NCBI GenBank assembly: GCA_016712105.1
Contig: JADJRU010000002.1
Location: 168,501-232,500 of the forward strand
Direction of reading: 5' to 3'
DNA from: Ahniella sp.
GTDB lineage: Bacteria; Pseudomonadota; Gammaproteobacteria; Xanthomonadales; Ahniellaceae
Length of the DNA stretch: 64,000 nt
Position 1 is the stretch's first letter. Every line of letters starts with the position of its first letter. The notes beneath the pieces were generated by a model. That model had not been told where the DNA came from and searched no databases. It saw only the letters and a program-made list of their open reading frames with translations. Below are positions 34,613 through 44,044 of this stretch, in pieces. Both the position numbers and the translations under genes were made by a program.

Positions 34613-35587
34613 GTGATGCCATCTATGCTTTCGTTTGAGCTCCGCGAGGCCTGCGAATCCGACCTGGAGTTGGCGTACCAGCTGACGAAACAGGCCATGC
34701 GCGACTATGTCGAACAAACCTGGGGCCCTTGGGTCGATGAGCCGCAGCGCGCCATGCACCAGCAGAAATTCTCGCCGGCGACCCATCGGTTCATTCTTGT
34801 TGGAGGCCAGCCGGTCGGGCTGATTGCCGTGGACGAGAAGCCGGACTGTGTCTGGCTGGAAAAAATCTATCTGACTGCGGACATGCGCGGTCAGGGCATC
34901 GGTTCGGCCTTGATCGCCGACACGATTGCCACCGCTGTCCAACGCGCCAAGCCCGTGCAGCTGCGCGTGCTTCGGGTCAACGATGGCGCGCGCCGTCTGT
35001 ATGAGCGGCACGGGTTCTCGGTCATCGAGGTTCAGCCTGAGCGTCTGATCATGCGGCGGGAATCCGGCACCGCCAATTCGGTGTCGGTTGAACCCTGGAC
35101 GGCCGAATGGGCCGTCACCTTTGATGCACGGAGTGCTGAGCTGCTCGGCGCGTTCGAGGGTGCAAACGTGGTCGTGGAGCATATCGGCAGTACCGCGGTC
35201 CCCGGGCTTGCTGCCAAGCCCGTGATCGACGTTCTGCTCGGGGCCGCAACGCTCGCGGAAATCGAATCAAGGATCGACCCACTCGCACGACTGGGGTATC
35301 GGTATGTGCCGAAGTACGAGGCTGAACTGCCCACGCGGCGGTACTTCGTGAAGTCGGTTGACGGCGAGTTGCGGGTTCACCTGCATGCGGTCGAGCTGGA
35401 TTCGCGGATCTGGCGCGAACATCTGTCCTTTCGTGATGCCTTGCGCGGCGATGCGCTGCTGCGCGAGCAATATCAGGCGCTCAAGCTGCAACTGGCCGCA
35501 AGTTTCGCGCACGACAAGTCGGCGTATACGGCAGCCAAAGGGCCGTTTATCCAGTCCGTGATGGCCGCATCACTGATCCGGCGTTGA
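34613..35587 (+). CDS. Fusion of GNAT N-acetyltransferase and GrpB/UPF0157 domains
   Basis: A 324-aa two-domain protein. Residues ~5-150 are a GNAT acetyltransferase with acetyl-CoA loop 'LTADMRGQGIGSALIADTIA' and 'ARRLYERHGFSVIEVQPER'. Residues ~160-324 are a GrpB/UPF0157 domain (nucleotidyltransferase-like fold): 'VVVEHIGSTAVPGLAAKPVI', then 'IDVLLGAATLAEIE' and 'RVHLHAVELDSRIWREHLSF'. The GrpB domain's role is unknown; its family has been linked to nucleotidyl transfer or dephospho-CoA kinase partners. The start may be the GTG at 34613 or the ATG at 34616 or 34625. The acetyl-acceptor is not known. Confidence 0.87.
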   Translation: MMPSMLSFELREACESDLELAYQLTKQAMRDYVEQTWGPWVDEPQRAMHQQKFSPATHRFILVGGQPVGLIAVDEKPDCVWLEKIYLTADMRGQGIGSALIADTIATAVQRAKPVQLRVLRVNDGARRLYERHGFSVIEVQPERLIMRRESGTANSVSVEPWTAEWAVTFDARSAELLGAFEGANVVVEHIGSTAVPGLAAKPVIDVLLGAATLAEIESRIDPLARLGYRYVPKYEAELPTRRYFVKSVDGELRVHLHAVELDSRIWREHLSFRDALRGDALLREQYQALKLQLAASFAHDKSAYTAAKGPFIQSVMAASLIRR

Positions 35588-35591
35588 TGCC

Positions 35592-36074
35592 TCAGGCACT
35601 GCGGACGAGCAACACCACCGCTTCCGCGGCAATCCCTTCCTCACGACCGGTGAAGCCGAGTTTTTCGGTGGTCGTTGCCTTGACGCTGATGCGCTCGATG
35701 TCACAGCCGACGATGCTGGCGATTCGCTCGCGCATCGCCAGACGGTGCGGGCCGATCTTCGGGCGTTCGGCCAGGATCGTCAGGTCGGCGTTGCCGAGTT
35801 CATAACCCTTCGCACGCACGAGGCCGAGGACATGCTGCAGGAACACGGCGCTGTCGGCACCTTTCCAGCGTGGGTCGCTGGGCGGGAAATGTTGCCCGAT
35901 GTCGCCGAGCGCGAGCGCACCGAGCAAGGCGTCACACAGGGCGTGCAGGACCACGTCGCCATCGGAATGGGCTTCGATGCCGCGGTCGTGCGGAATCTTC
36001 AGGTTGCCGAGCCAAACGCTGTCACCCTCGCGGAACGCGTGGACGTCGAAACCGTGACCAATGCGAATGTCCAT
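35592..36074 (-). CDS. ispF: 2-C-methyl-D-erythritol 2,4-cyclodiphosphate synthase
   Basis: IspF makes the cyclic diphosphate in the MEP isoprenoid pathway. The 160-aa protein has the zinc motif 'RIGHGFDVHAF' (D-x-H) and 'EAHSDGDVVLHALCDALLGA' with 'LGDIGQHFPPSDPRWKG', then 'ISVKATTTEKLGFTGREEGI' at the end. The ATG at 36074 is the family start; longer upstream frames are not homologous. It follows ispD with overlap, the usual order. Confidence 0.96.
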   Translation of the reverse strand: MDIRIGHGFDVHAFREGDSVWLGNLKIPHDRGIEAHSDGDVVLHALCDALLGALALGDIGQHFPPSDPRWKGADSAVFLQHVLGLVRAKGYELGNADLTILAERPKIGPHRLAMRERIASIVGCDIERISVKATTTEKLGFTGREEGIAAEAVVLLVRSA

Positions 36075-36730
36075 GGCGCGTCTGCGCAGGACGGACTGGT
36101 CAGGATAAAGTCGGCGAGCGCCAGATCGTGCAGTGTCGTGACCTTGATGTTGTCGTCGTCGCCGACGACCAGCAGCGGATGGCCGCCGGTCGATTCGATC
36201 GCGCTGGCTTCGTCGGTGATCGACGGTTTCAGCTGTGGATTGGCGAGAACATGCTCCAGCGCCGCGACCAGCGCGCCATAACGGAACAGTTGCGGCGTCA
36301 ACGCCCGCCACAATTCATCGCGTGGCAAGGTCTGTTCGATGCGACCACCTGCGCCACCACGTTTCATGGTGTCGCGTACGGGTGCGGCGAGAATGGCGCC
36401 GTCGGCGTGACGGCAGCCTTGTTCGATCAGGGCATCCAGATCATGGTGGCGGACACAGGGCCGGGCGGCGTCATGCACCATCACCCAGTCTTCCGCCTGG
36501 ACGGTCCCGGCAAGGGCCTTCAAGCCGGCCAACACGGAATCGGCCCGTTCCTCACCACCAATACAGGTACGCACTGGCTTGCCTTCGAGTTCGGTGAAGC
36601 CTGGCCAGTGCGGATCGTCTTTCGCGAGCACAACCATTGCGCCGGCGATATGCGGATGCGCCAGCAAACGATCGAGCGTACGCACCAGCATCGGTTGACC
36701 GACCAGGGGTGCATACTGTTTCGGAATCAC
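35999..36730 (-). CDS. ispD: 2-C-methyl-D-erythritol 4-phosphate cytidylyltransferase, N-terminus lost at a deletion junction
   Basis: IspD makes CDP-ME in the MEP pathway. From the GTG at 36730 the protein starts 'IPKQYAPLVGQPMLVRTLDR', but in-frame codons reach back to 36763 and read 'PAAGRGQRFGA', the nucleotide-binding loop that normally follows about 5-10 residues after the true start. Upstream of that the sequence becomes purF, so the start codon and first residues are gone. 'VMVHDAARPCVRHHDLDALI', 'AAPVRDTMKR' and 'DNIKVTTLHDLALADFIL' are intact family motifs. After that the frame runs 76 bp into ispF without the expected stop, so the end may also be misread. Confidence 0.85.
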   Translation of the reverse strand: MIPKQYAPLVGQPMLVRTLDRLLAHPHIAGAMVVLAKDDPHWPGFTELEGKPVRTCIGGEERADSVLAGLKALAGTVQAEDWVMVHDAARPCVRHHDLDALIEQGCRHADGAILAAPVRDTMKRGGAGGRIEQTLPRDELWRALTPQLFRYGALVAALEHVLANPQLKPSITDEASAIESTGGHPLLVVGDDDNIKVTTLHDLALADFILTSPSCADAPWTFALVTVSTSTRSARVTAFGSAT

Positions 36731-36751
36731 GGCGCCGAAGCGTTGTCCGCG

Positions 36752-37921
36752 GCCCGCGGCCGGCCTCGCGCGCCATCTGGATGATCTGCTTCGAGGTCGT
36801 GCCGCGCACGATCGAGTCGTCGACCAGCAGCACCACCTTGTTGCGGAATTCGAGCTCGATGGCGTTGAGCTTGCGGCGCACCGATTTCACGCGCTCGCTT
36901 TGTCCGGGCATGATGAATGTGCGGCCGACATAGCGATTCTTGACGAAGCCTTCGCGGTATTTCACGTCCAGTGTCTGTGCCAGCGCCAGCGCGGCTGTCC
37001 GCGACGTGTCGGGAATCGGGATGACTGCCTCGATGTCGTGGTTGGGTTGCAGGCGCAGGATCTTTTGCGCCAGGCGTTCACCCATGCGCAAACGTGCCTT
37101 GTAGACCGACACGCCTTCCATCATCGAGTCCGGGCGAGCCAGATAGACATATTCGAAAATGCACGGCGCCTGGGCTTTGGGTTCCGCGCATTGTCGGGTC
37201 ACCAACTCACCCTGTTCGGTGATGACCACCCTTCGCCGGGCCGAATGTCGCGTTCGCGTTTGAAGCCGAGCAGATCGAGCGCCACACTTTCCGACGCAAT
37301 CGCCCATTCCACGCCATCGGCGGAGTCGCGTTTGCCGAGCACCAGCGGGCGGATGCCGTGGACGTCGCGGAATGCCACCAGACCGAGGCCGAGCACCAGC
37401 GTGACCACGGCATACCCACCGATACACCGTGCATGAACCGCGCTGACTGCACGCAGGACGTCATCGGCAGTCGGTCGCAGATTGCCGGTGGTCTGCAGTT
37501 CGTGCGCAAACACGTTGAGCAGCACTTCCGAATCCGATCCGGTGTTGATGTGTCGCCGATCCTGTTCGAACAGTTCCTTGCGCAGGCTCGTGGTGTTGAT
37601 GAGGTTGCCATTGTGTCCCAGCGCAATGCCGAACGGCGAGTTGACCCAGAATGGCTGGGCTTCGTCGGCACCTTCCGAACCGGCGGTCGGATACCGGCAG
37701 TGGCCGATGCCGATCCGGCCACGAAGACGCGCCATGTGTTCGGTGTTGAAGACGTCTTTCACCAGGCCATTGGCTTTGTGCAGATGCACTCGCGAGCCGT
37801 CGATCGTCGCGATTCCGGCTGCGTCCTGGCCCCGATGCTGCAGGACAGTCAGGCCATCGTAGAGCGCCGCACCGACATCGGACCGGCCGACGATTCCGAG
37901 GATTCCACACATGGGTTTCAA
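36752..37921 (-). pseudogene. purF: Amidophosphoribosyltransferase, one frameshift and C-terminal third deleted
   Basis: PurF catalyses the first step of purine synthesis. The glutaminase domain starts 'MCGILGIVGRSDVGAALYD' (catalytic Cys after the processed start) with 'LQHRGQDAAGIATI'. The frame breaks near 37226-37234 ('IRPGEG' then another frame 'VVITEQGELVTRQCAEPKAQ'). The transferase domain reaches the PRPP motif 'VVLLVDDSIVRGTTS' and 'QIIQMAREAG', then changes abruptly into ispD sequence at about 36750-36765. The remaining ~110 C-terminal residues are missing. The 5' end overlaps cvpA by 4 bp, the normal cvpA-purF arrangement. As written the gene cannot make functional PurF. Confidence 0.9.
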
Positions 37922-38436
37922 GTCTCAGTCAAAGGAAATTCAGGGTGCAGTTGCACGTGTGCGGCAATTCGTTCGGGTACCACCTTGAGCGCCGCTTCGG
38001 CACCCAAAACCAGCCAGGGCAGCGCAAGCGACTCGCGCCACCAGGCATCACGCGGCATCGGCGTCAGGCCGGCGACCAGCACCAGCAGCACACACACGGC
38101 GACTCCGCGGGCGGCGCCGAACAACAAGCCAAGCAGGCGGTCGGTGCCACTCAAGCCCGTGCTTTGCACGAGCTTTCGACTCACCCAAAGGACCAGTGCG
38201 CCGACCAGCAGCGTGCCGACAAAGATCAATGCATAACCCAGGAAGATGCGCAGTGACGGCGTGCCGATCTGCGCTTCCAGCAGGTCGGCGAGCTGCGGGC
38301 CGAATAGTGCCGTCAGCACCGATGCGGCAACCCAGATCACGATGGAAAGCACTTCCACGAGCAGGCCGCGGATCACGCCCACCAGCATCGAGACAAGCAC
38401 GATCGCTGCGATGGCGATGTCGGCGCCATTCATCAA
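37918..38436 (-). CDS. cvpA: CvpA family membrane protein
   Basis: CvpA is a four-helix inner-membrane protein needed for colicin V production and envelope stress tolerance in E. coli. The 172-aa protein has 'GADIAIAAIVLVSMLVGVI' and 'GLLVEVLSIVIWVAASVLTA' at the N-terminus, 'IFLGYALIFVGTLLVGALVL' and 'GTDRLLGLLFGAARGVAVCV' later, matching the family. It lies between the SPOR-protein gene (4-bp overlap) and purF (4-bp overlap), the conserved dedD-cvpA-purF order. Confidence 0.94.
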   Translation of the reverse strand: MMNGADIAIAAIVLVSMLVGVIRGLLVEVLSIVIWVAASVLTALFGPQLADLLEAQIGTPSLRIFLGYALIFVGTLLVGALVLWVSRKLVQSTGLSGTDRLLGLLFGAARGVAVCVLLVLVAGLTPMPRDAWWRESLALPWLVLGAEAALKVVPERIAAHVQLHPEFPLTET

Positions 38437-39482
38437 GGATGCCGGACGACGTTGCCGGTCAGGTTGAAGCGAGCCTTGATGGCATCGCGCAATTTGTCGG
38501 CGTTGCCGCGCTCGGATTCCGGTCCGACCCGCACGCGATAGAGCAGTCCCTGTTCGGTATTGAGTCGCTCGACATAAGCGGCAAAGCGGGCGCCGCGCAA
38601 CTGTTCGCGCAGCTTGTTCGCTTCGGCTTCGTCCTTGAACGCACCGACCTGCACCGCAAAACCGCTGCCGACCGGCGCCGCAATCGGCGCTTCAGCGGGT
38701 TCGGTGGCGCCACCCTGGTCGAGTTCCGTGATGACGGGTTTCAGTCCAGGATTCGCGGCAGTGATCTTCTGGCGCATGGCTTCGGCATCGGCTCGCATGG
38801 CGTAGGGGCCGACGCGCAGGCGCGAAGCGGTCTTGCCGCCGACGTTGACGGCGTCGTCAATGACCCTGAAGCCCATCGTTGCCAGGTTCGCACGCAATTG
38901 CGCGGCATTCGCCTGGTTTGCAAACGTGCCCAGTGAAACCACATATCGACCACTTGGTGAGGTGCCAGGCATCCCTGCGGAGGCAGGAGCCGGCGCAGTC
39001 GCCGGAGCGGTTGCAGGTGTCCGAGGCGGGATGGGCTGCGGGGGCGGCGGAATGGGTTGCGGCGGCGGGATCGCAGTGACCGGCGCAGGGGCGGGTGCTG
39101 CGGCAGCGGTTGCCGGCACCGGCGTGGTCGTCGGCAGTCCGGTAGTGCCCGGATCAATGACTTCGCCAGTGCGGGCGTCGATCCGTGCCGGAATATCCTG
39201 GGGCACGACGGTGGCGAGCGGTTCGTCGACCGCAGCCGGCAGGAGCTCGGTACCGTCGATCGCTGCGCCGACACTGGACGGCGGTGCCGGCGGCGGCGTG
39301 GCCACGTCCAGCGGCACATCCTGAACTTGATAGTCACGATCAGGTTGTGCCGGAACGGCCAGGGGCACGTCGGTGCGCGCAGGCGCCTGTTCCGGGCCGT
39401 CGAGCAACATCGGCAGGAAGATCGCGGCCAGCACGATCAGAACAGCGGCGCCGATCAGGCGTTTTTGCAGTTGCGGGTCCAT
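38433..39482 (-). CDS. SPOR-domain cell-division protein (DedD-like) with two SPOR domains
   Basis: A 349-aa inner-membrane protein: short cytoplasmic start (DPQLQKR), one transmembrane helix (LIGAAVLIVLAAIFLPMLL), a long Pro/Ala-rich periplasmic linker with 'PPPQPIPPPPQPIPP', then two SPOR domains. The first is 'GRYVVSLGTFANQANAAQLR', the second 'GFAVQVGAFKDEAEANKLRE' with 'YRVRVGPESERGNADKLRDA'. SPOR domains bind denuded septal glycan strands. DedD normally has one SPOR domain, so the duplicate is a difference. I chose the ATG at 39482 over a TTG six bases upstream. Position upstream of cvpA supports the DedD assignment. Confidence 0.88.
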   Translation of the reverse strand: MDPQLQKRLIGAAVLIVLAAIFLPMLLDGPEQAPARTDVPLAVPAQPDRDYQVQDVPLDVATPPPAPPSSVGAAIDGTELLPAAVDEPLATVVPQDIPARIDARTGEVIDPGTTGLPTTTPVPATAAAAPAPAPVTAIPPPQPIPPPPQPIPPRTPATAPATAPAPASAGMPGTSPSGRYVVSLGTFANQANAAQLRANLATMGFRVIDDAVNVGGKTASRLRVGPYAMRADAEAMRQKITAANPGLKPVITELDQGGATEPAEAPIAAPVGSGFAVQVGAFKDEAEANKLREQLRGARFAAYVERLNTEQGLLYRVRVGPESERGNADKLRDAIKARFNLTGNVVRHP

Positions 39483-39577
39483 GGACAAGATCGCGGCAGG
39501 AATGATCAGCGATTATAACGATGCTGGCCCAAAAGTCCGGAACTGGGTCGGAAACTGCCGCACGACTCGATTCAAGC

Positions 39578-40489
39578 CTAGGGCGAGGCGTCCGGCAGTT
39601 GCACACTCAGGATGGGCGCGGGCAGATTTTCGGTCGTAATCAGGAACTCGCGGGTATCGGCCGCAAAGGTCATCGCTTCGGCCTGCGGCATGAACGGCAG
39701 TCCGAAGGCGGCCGGGGTGGCGCGCAGGGCGTCAATCCATTGCTGGCCCTGCGCACGTCGGAACAGGTAGGCATCCCGGTAGGTGAGTACCGCAACAAAG
39801 CGCCCGGCCGGATCGGCGACCGCACTCGTGGCCTGACCAAAATAACGGGCAAAACGAGGCATGGTCTGAAGTTCGGTATGGCTGGCGCGCGGGATGCTGG
39901 CGAAACTGCCGAGGTTCCGGGCGCGGACCGGCTTGGCGCGTGCCTTCAGCGGCACGGCATACAGCACAGGCGGGATTTGCCGTTTGCTGATCAGGTAGAC
40001 CATGCTTTCCCGTTCATCCACGAACAAGGCTTCGACATCGTGGGGGCCGTCGTCGAATCGCACGTCGATCCGGCCGGCAAGCGACACCTGTCGGGCACTC
40101 AGCTCGGGCTCCTCGACGAGGTACAGCGTCAAGGCGCTGCGCAGTCCGCCGTTGTCGCCGATGTCGGCGATCAGCAGCATCGGTTTGCCGTGGGCGGAGT
40201 AGGCCACGAGGTCTTCCCAGTCGACGTTTCGTGCGCCGGTGACATCGACGCTGTGCAGGTGTTTGCCATGCCGGTCGAGTGCTTCCAGAGCGGCTGGGTG
40301 GTCGCTGTCGTTGACGGCCCACAACAGCCGCTCATGTCGGCGACTGGCCGCAAGGCCGCTCACTTCGGCAATGGCGGCCGAATGCATCATGCCCACCATG
40401 GCGGGTTGGCCCAGGGGCGGTACGTCCGGTTCCGGGCTGGTTGGCGCCGCGAGTGCCGCGGCGAGAATCAGGCCTGCGATGGTGTTCAT
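39578..40489 (-). CDS. Secreted protein of unknown function, probable beta-propeller
   Basis: A 303-aa protein with signal peptide (NTIAGLILAAALAAPTSPEP). The body has repeated segments resembling propeller blades: 'VSGLAASRRHERLLWAVND', 'VDVTGARNVDWEDLVAYSA' and 'LLIADIGDNGGLRSALTLYL', with 'AEAMTFAADTREFLITTENL' near the end. The 'DWEDL' and 'IGDNGG' motifs recall SdiA-regulated and phytase-like esterase/propeller proteins, but I cannot name a function. It overlaps the end of the transglutaminase gene by 4 bp, so the two are likely co-expressed. Confidence 0.72.
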   Translation of the reverse strand: MNTIAGLILAAALAAPTSPEPDVPPLGQPAMVGMMHSAAIAEVSGLAASRRHERLLWAVNDSDHPAALEALDRHGKHLHSVDVTGARNVDWEDLVAYSAHGKPMLLIADIGDNGGLRSALTLYLVEEPELSARQVSLAGRIDVRFDDGPHDVEALFVDERESMVYLISKRQIPPVLYAVPLKARAKPVRARNLGSFASIPRASHTELQTMPRFARYFGQATSAVADPAGRFVAVLTYRDAYLFRRAQGQQWIDALRATPAAFGLPFMPQAEAMTFAADTREFLITTENLPAPILSVQLPDASP

Positions 40490-41961
40490 GGTGATTCCGG
40501 ATGGATCCGGACCCGGCTGATCTGCACGTTCCCCAGCGCGTTCAGGCTGCCGAAGTACATGCCCGGATCCCCGTTGCCGGTCGCCAGCAGCAGATGCCCG
40601 GAGTCGTAGGTACCGAGTGCCGCGTCGTAACTTTGCCATCGTCCGCCGACAAAGGCCTGTACCCAGGCGTGCGGCACGAACACATGGCTGCGACCGGCGA
40701 ATGCTTCGGTATACGCCAATCCGGCGGCGATCCGGGTCGGGATGCCCAATGACCGTGCGGCAGCAGCCAGCAACAGTGCGTGTTCCGTACAATCACCGGC
40801 TCGGTCGTCGAACGCTTCGCGTGCACTGGCGTAAGCGCTGGACAGATTCTTGTCGGACAGGCGTGTCGACACGGCTTGCGTCAGCAACTGCATCCGGTCC
40901 GCGTCATCTTTTGCGCCCGCTGCTGCCTTGCGCGCAAAATCGCGGATCTTGCGGTCGTCGCTCTGTACCCAACTGTTCGGGTTGCGCTCGAGATTGCCGG
41001 GTGGTGCCCGGTCGGGGCGGCGGGTGGGGGCCATGTCGACGGTCACACGCAGGCATTGCGCCGGCCCGGGTGTCGACGGTGCACATTGTTCGATGCCCAC
41101 CGTCCGGCTCTGTTGTTCCGCAGACTCCTTCGGCAGCTCGACATCACCTTTGATCAGCAGCCAGTAGTCGATGTCCTGACGACGCTGCCGTTTGGACAGT
41201 CGTTGCGGGGGTTGATGGTCGTCAGATCGAACAGATCGCCACCGCGTGCCGAGCGATTGGCGTCGGCTTCACTGCTCGCCACCACTTCCAGGGTGGTGCC
41301 CAGCATGGGTGTACGGGCATGGATCAGGGTGCCGTCCGTGTTGACCCATTGCACGGTCATCAGGCTGGCGCCATTGATCGTCATGGTCTGGTCGACGCGT
41401 TGGCCATGGCGTTTGCCGATCGGTGTGTCGACCGATTCCTGCGCGCCAAAGCGCACGTGAACCGGAATGACCGACAGACTCGACGGATCGAACGCGGTAT
41501 AGCGCAGTTCGGTCTGGCCGGACGCCCGGGCTGCCTGCTCCAGCAGGTCGGCGCCTTCCGACAGAACCGCCCCGGCCGGGAAATCAAGTTTGCCCTCGCG
41601 CCATTGTTTGCCGTCGAATTGCCGCGTTCGCCAGTGATCCTGTTCCCCACTGGCTTCCACGACCGCTTCGGTGTCGCCCAGTTGCTGGCGCAGGGAAAAC
41701 GACACCGGTTTGCCCGCCGTCGTTTCGACATGGGTTTCGACCGTGCGGATGGCGACATCGGTGTCGGCGCGGGCCAAGGTCACCGAAAAACGTTTCGATG
41801 TGGGTGACCCGGTCGTCGCGCTGCAACCGCTCGGTTTTCAGCGATCCGACGCGTTCGCCATTCAGCCAGATCTGGTGCCAGTGAACGTCATCGGCGCCGA
41901 ACGCGGTGCCAACGGCCAGCAAAAACAGGGCGGGCAGCAGGGCGCGCAGCCCCTGCCTCAC
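40486..41961 (-). pseudogene. Secreted transglutaminase-like protein, two frameshifts
   Basis: The GTG at 41961 starts a signal peptide ('RQGLRALLPALFLLAVGTAF'), then 'HWHQIWLNGERVGSLKTER'. The frame shifts at the A5/T5 run 41786-41790 and again at the G5/C5 run near 41207-41211. In three frames the protein reads on through 'LARADTDVAIRTVETHVET', 'YTAFDPSSLSVIPVHV' and a transglutaminase core: catalytic Cys in 'RAGDCTEHALLLAAAARSLG', His in 'FVPHAWVQAFVGG' and Asp in 'YDAALGTYDSG'. With one base removed at the first site and one added at the second it is 491 aa. Such domains are cysteine proteases or transglutaminases; the substrate is unknown. Confidence 0.8.
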
Positions 41962-42025
41962 GTACGAGCGAGTGCCAGTCCGGGCGCCGCCCGCTAAACT
42001 TGCGTTTTTGTTCCGGAGAAAAACC

Positions 42026-43207
42026 ATGCAGGTGTTGACCACGCCGTTGACTGCCATGTCGAAGAAGCTGATGTTGCTCGGCTCCGGCGAACTCGGCAAG
42101 GAAGTCGCCATTGAAGCACAACGGCTTGGTGTCGAGGTTGTCGCCGTCGACCGGTATGCCCATGCGCCGGCGATGCAGGTCGCGCATCGTGCGCACGTGA
42201 TCAACATGCTGGATGCCGTCGCCCTGCGTGCGCTGGTGGAGCAGGAACGGCCGGACTGGATCGTGCCCGAGGTCGAGGCGATCCATACGCCGACATTGAT
42301 CGAGCTTGAAAAAGAGGGGTTCCATGTTGTGCCGACCGCTCGGGCGACCCGCCTGACCATGGATCGGGAAGGAATTCGGCGGCTGGCGTCGGAGGAACTG
42401 GGGCTGGCCACGTCGCGGTACCAGTTCGTCGATACCCGCGAGGCGTTCGACCTTGCGGTCGCCGAGATCGGCCTGCCTTGTGTGGTGAAGCCGATCATGA
42501 GTTCCTCCGGCAAGGGCCAAAGCCTGGTGCGCACTGCGGCGGACATCGAGGGCGCCTGGGACTACGCGCAGAAAGGCGGTCGGGCCGGTATGGGGCGGGT
42601 GATCGTCGAGGCATTCGTGCCGTTCGATTACGAGATCACGCTGCTGACGGTGCGCCATCGGGGCGGGACCAGTTTTTGCGAACCGATCGGCCACTTCCAG
42701 GAAGACGGCGACTATCGCGAAAGCTGGCAGCCGCAGCCGATGAGCGCCTCGGCGCTGGCCGACGCACAGGCGATCGCAGCCAAGATCACTGATGCGCTGG
42801 GTGGATTCAGGGTGTTTGGCGTCGAGTTGTTTGTGCGCGGCGACGAGGTGCTGTTCTCGGAAGTCTCACCGAGGCCGCATGACACCGGCCTGGTCACCCT
42901 GGCCTCACAGGACCTCTCCGAGTTTGCGCTGCATGTACGCGCCATTCTCGGCCTGCCGATTCCGGTCATTCGCAGTCGTGGCTACTCGGCGTCGATGGCC
43001 ATTCTCGCGCACGGCAACGGGGTGCCGATCTTCCACGGGGTGGCCGAAGCTTTGGCCGAAGTCGACACCGAACTGCGGCTGTTCGGCAAACCGATCGTCG
43101 AGGGGCATCGGCGGGTGGGTGTGGCACTCGCCCGCGGGGATTCCCTGTTCGCTGCGCGCGAAAAGGCGCGACGTGTTGCCGAACGGATCCGGATCGAGTG
43201 GCAATGA
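42026..43207 (+). CDS. purT: Formate-dependent phosphoribosylglycinamide formyltransferase
   Basis: PurT uses formate and ATP for the third purine-synthesis step, an ATP-grasp enzyme. The 393-aa protein shows 'LMLLGSGELGKEVAIEAQRL' near the N-terminus, 'EVEAIHTPTLIELEKEGF', the grasp loop 'PIMSSSGKGQSLV', 'VIVEAFVPFDYEITLLTVRH', and 'FSEVSPRPHDTGLVT'. The start is the ATG at 42026 with a GGAGA ribosome site. It is divergent from the transglutaminase gene and overlaps the next gene (ATGA). Confidence 0.96.
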   Translation: MQVLTTPLTAMSKKLMLLGSGELGKEVAIEAQRLGVEVVAVDRYAHAPAMQVAHRAHVINMLDAVALRALVEQERPDWIVPEVEAIHTPTLIELEKEGFHVVPTARATRLTMDREGIRRLASEELGLATSRYQFVDTREAFDLAVAEIGLPCVVKPIMSSSGKGQSLVRTAADIEGAWDYAQKGGRAGMGRVIVEAFVPFDYEITLLTVRHRGGTSFCEPIGHFQEDGDYRESWQPQPMSASALADAQAIAAKITDALGGFRVFGVELFVRGDEVLFSEVSPRPHDTGLVTLASQDLSEFALHVRAILGLPIPVIRSRGYSASMAILAHGNGVPIFHGVAEALAEVDTELRLFGKPIVEGHRRVGVALARGDSLFAAREKARRVAERIRIEWQ

Positions 43208-44010
43208 CCATGCAGGGCGCCCGCGTTTCCGTGGTCATTCCATCCCGTCTGAAGGGCCCATCGACCGAGCCCGGTTCACCGTGGTTCGTCGAGCGCGCCT
43301 TGAACTGCCTGCGCGAACAGACCGCGTTGAAGCAGGGGGCGATGCTTCAGGCGATCGTCGCTGTGGATGAGGGCATGGCGGCCGTTGCTGCTCCGCGGTT
43401 GGCCGGTCGGGCCGTGCTCGCCGAGAGTCAAAAGCGAAGCCAGGCTGCTGCGCTGAACGCCGGTCTCGCGATCGCCGGTGGCGATTACATTGCGTTTCTC
43501 GAAGACGACGACCTCTGGTCGCCCGATTTTCTGGCGGTCGCACTCAACACCCTGCAGCAGTTCGACTTCGTGTCATCGACCCAGATCGACATGAGTGTCG
43601 ATGGTCAGGTGCAGCGCATCTCCGATTTTCCGACACCGTCCGGTTGGGTCATGAAACGGCGGACGCTCGAAACCGTCGGTGTGTTCGATGAGGCGTATCG
43701 CTGGCATCTGGACAGCGAATGGCTCGGTCGCCTGGGCGACAGCGGCTTGTCGCGTGCCCATCTGCTGGAAGCGACCGCACCGATCGAGCAGCAATGGATC
43801 GAGGCCAGCCGGCCGCAGATTGCCGATTTGATGGAAGCCAGTGGCGGACGGGTGTCGCTGTGCCGCCATGCGTCACCTTGGCCATTGGTCGTGCGCACGC
43901 TGCATCCCAATTCGGGGATGGCCCAAATCGGCGCCGATCCGGAAAAATCGCTTGAGAGCAAAGCCGAGTACACACGACTGATGGAACGGTTTGGTCGTCT
44001 GCCCTGGTAG
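43204..44010 (+). CDS. Family 2 glycosyltransferase
   Basis: A 268-aa GT-A fold glycosyltransferase. It has 'ARVSVVIPSRLKG' at the N-terminus, 'LNAGLAIAGGDYIAFLEDDD' with the metal-binding Asp cluster near residue 100, and 'GWVMKRRTLETVGVFDEAYR' followed by 'HLDSEWLGRLGDSGLSR' containing the acceptor-side acidic residues. Substrate and product are not predictable. The ATG at 43204 overlaps the purT stop. A terminator-like hairpin follows. Confidence 0.85.
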   Translation: MTMQGARVSVVIPSRLKGPSTEPGSPWFVERALNCLREQTALKQGAMLQAIVAVDEGMAAVAAPRLAGRAVLAESQKRSQAAALNAGLAIAGGDYIAFLEDDDLWSPDFLAVALNTLQQFDFVSSTQIDMSVDGQVQRISDFPTPSGWVMKRRTLETVGVFDEAYRWHLDSEWLGRLGDSGLSRAHLLEATAPIEQQWIEASRPQIADLMEASGGRVSLCRHASPWPLVVRTLHPNSGMAQIGADPEKSLESKAEYTRLMERFGRLPW

Positions 44011-44044
44011 GGCGGTCGGTCAAACGGAAACGTTTCCCCCGCCC

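Noticed and set aside
32645..35182. 845-aa minus-strand frame opposite moaB, the flavoprotein and GNAT-GrpB genes
   Set aside because: Three plus-strand genes with clear motifs fill the same DNA; the antisense frame has no recognisable domain.
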